Positions 5,230-6,112 of a DNA stretch of 6,112 nt are shown here, piece by piece. Location: contig JAGXRS010000407.1 of assembly GCA_018335615.1 (NCBI GenBank), positions 1-6,112 on the forward strand. Reading direction: 5' to 3'. Source of the DNA: Hydrogenophaga sp. GTDB taxonomy: Bacteria > Pseudomonadota > Gammaproteobacteria > Burkholderiales > Burkholderiaceae_C. The stretch's first letter is position 1; the number at the start of each line of letters is the position of its first letter. The position numbers were made by a program, and so were the translations under genes. The notes beneath the pieces are model-generated. The model had not been told where the DNA came from. It was given only the letters and a program-made list of their open reading frames with translations, and ran no database searches.

Positions 5230-6112
5230 CGCGGTGCTCCGAACAGCAGTGGCAGCAGCGCCATGCCGGCCCAGGCCAGCACGGTGGCGATGGTGCAGAA
5301 GCGCCACCAGATCGCCACCACCGCGGGCTCGTAGGGCGCGAACAGCCCCACATAGCCCAGGTGCACGCGCGCCGCCTGCAGGCCAGAGAACACCGCCGCC
5401 ATCGCAGCGTGCACCAGCAGGTAGGACAGCATGAAGGTGAGCACGGCGTCGTGCGCATGGCGCGACGGCTCCAGGGGCAGCGTGGCCAGCAGGGCCACCA
5501 GGCCGGCACTGGCCAGCGCGCCGAAAGCGGCCGCCAGCCACAGCCGCCCGGCCAGGCCGCCCGCGTGCCCGGCGCGCAGGCGGCGCACCGCGCTGCTGAT
5601 GGACCACTGCCCGGCCGCCAGCAAGGCCGCCACCGCCAACAGCGGCCAGACGCCCAGCACCGAGGGCGAAACAGGCGCCCCGTCGGGCACCACCGTCCAG
5701 AGGTACAGCCAGCCGAACAGCAGCGCGCCGAACAGCGCCGCATCGGCCAGCACGGCCAGGCCCATGCCCCACAGGCCGGGGCCGTCGAAGGTGCGCGAGT
5801 GCAGCAGCAGGCCTTCCGGCAGGTCCTCGGCCTCGCCGGCCGCGGCGGTGGGGTGCGCGCCGTTTTCCCACGACCAGCGCAGCAGCACCAGCAGCGACAG
5901 GCCGGTGAACACCGCCGCCGCCCAGTAGAACTTGAGCAGCAGCGACCCGCACAGCAGCGCCAGCATCACCCCGGCCACCAGCGGCCACCAGGAGTTGCCG
6001 GGCAGGTGGATCACCTCGCGCGGGCGCCCGCTCACCGGGTCCACACCGAGGGTTTCGCGTCGGCCGTGGCGGGCCGATGGCAGGCCGTGGCGCCCGGCCG
6101 CGATGTCGGCGG
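5226..6112 (-). CDS. Cytochrome c oxidase, C-terminal part with subunit III domain (probably a subunit I/III fusion; start outside window)
   Basis: The frame is open to the right edge, so the N-terminus is missing. A GTG at 6044 could start a 272-aa protein, but the codons before it read ADIAAGRHGLPSARHGRRET and match the linker that ends subunit I in fused CtaD-type polypeptides, just before an LPGNSWWPL-type segment. A fusion is therefore more likely. Counting from 6044: two helices at about 20-57, a hydrophilic linker (58-88), then a subunit III-like five-helix domain with GLWGMGLAVLADAALFGALLFGW split over 90-112, HAHDAVLTFMLSYLLVHAAM (196-215) and PAVVAIWWRFCTIATVLAW (240-258). Subunit III stabilises the proton-pumping core of the terminal oxidase in the inner membrane. 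Two usual residues differ: Asp101 where the helix normally has Glu, and WRF where WHF is usual. The end overlaps the next gene by 4 bp. Confidence 0.85.
   Translation of the reverse strand, partial: ADIAAGRHGLPSARHGRRETLGVDPVSGRPREVIHLPGNSWWPLVAGVMLALLCGSLLLKFYWAAAVFTGLSLLVLLRWSWENGAHPTAAAGEAEDLPEGLLLHSRTFDGPGLWGMGLAVLADAALFGALLFGWLYLWTVVPDGAPVSPSVLGVWPLLAVAALLAAGQWSISSAVRRLRAGHAGGLAGRLWLAAAFGALASAGLVALLATLPLEPSRHAHDAVLTFMLSYLLVHAAMAAVFSGLQAARVHLGYVGLFAPYEPAVVAIWWRFCTIATVLAWAGMALLPLLFGAPR

Noticed and set aside
2492..5434. A 980-codon open frame on the plus strand
   Set aside because: It runs antisense across the DUF302 start, the Hsp70-like gene, ctaG and the oxidase genes, which all have clear family motifs. 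Its product is low-complexity (Gln, His, Arg, Ala, Gly) with no recognisable domain. Such long antisense frames are normal at this GC content.
1..6112. A novel defence, mobile or biosynthetic system
   Set aside because: Read on both strands, all well-supported genes are respiratory, chaperone-like, transport or small hypothetical proteins. No nuclease, transposase, toxin-antitoxin pair, reverse transcriptase or repeat array is present.

Overview
The window is very GC-rich and gene-dense. The organism is probably a betaproteobacterium of the Burkholderiales, most likely Comamonadaceae-like. I infer this from the GC-biased codon use, the mix of families, and a TGAGCCTGTCGAAG / CTTCGACAGGCTCA inverted repeat that I remember as common in that group. 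Species cannot be named from this sequence. I see no tRNA, rRNA, CRISPR array, insertion sequence, integrase or origin.

Layout, left to right. (1) 1-771, minus: a lipoprotein of the NMT1/SsuA-type ABC substrate-binding family, with its C-terminus cut by the window edge. Upstream of its start lies an 18-bp perfect dyad that looks like an operator. (2) 981-1469, minus: a small secreted protein with two C-x11-C motifs and a proline-rich tail. (3) 1655-1867, plus: a 70-residue conserved-hypothetical-type protein, the only gene on the plus strand, transcribed divergently from gene 2. (4) 1941-2029: an imperfect long inverted repeat between two convergent genes. (5) 2054-2473, minus: a DUF302 protein. 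(6) 2588-3841, minus: a short Hsp70-family ATPase resembling YegD, consisting only of the nucleotide-binding fold. (7) 3959-4873, minus: CtaG, a caa3-type cytochrome c oxidase assembly factor. (8) 4864-5229, minus: a three-helix membrane protein. (9) 5226-6112, minus: the C-terminal part of a heme-copper oxidase polypeptide that carries the subunit III domain and is open to the right edge, where a fused subunit I should lie.

Genes 9, 8 and 7 are read in that order on the minus strand. They overlap by 4 bp (GTGA) and 10 bp and form a translationally coupled operon for an aa3/caa3-type terminal oxidase and its assembly. The Hsp70-like gene follows ctaG after 117 bp and the DUF302 gene follows it after 114 bp. 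Both lie on the same strand, but whether they are co-transcribed is unclear.

I find no defence, secondary-metabolite or mobile system here. The points most worth checking are the divergent, probably fused oxidase subunit III, the unnamed membrane protein inside the oxidase operon, the operator-like dyad, the duplicated Cys motif in the secreted protein, and the inverted-repeat element. Several very long open frames run antisense to, or out of frame with, the real genes. They are by-products of the high GC content and were not annotated.
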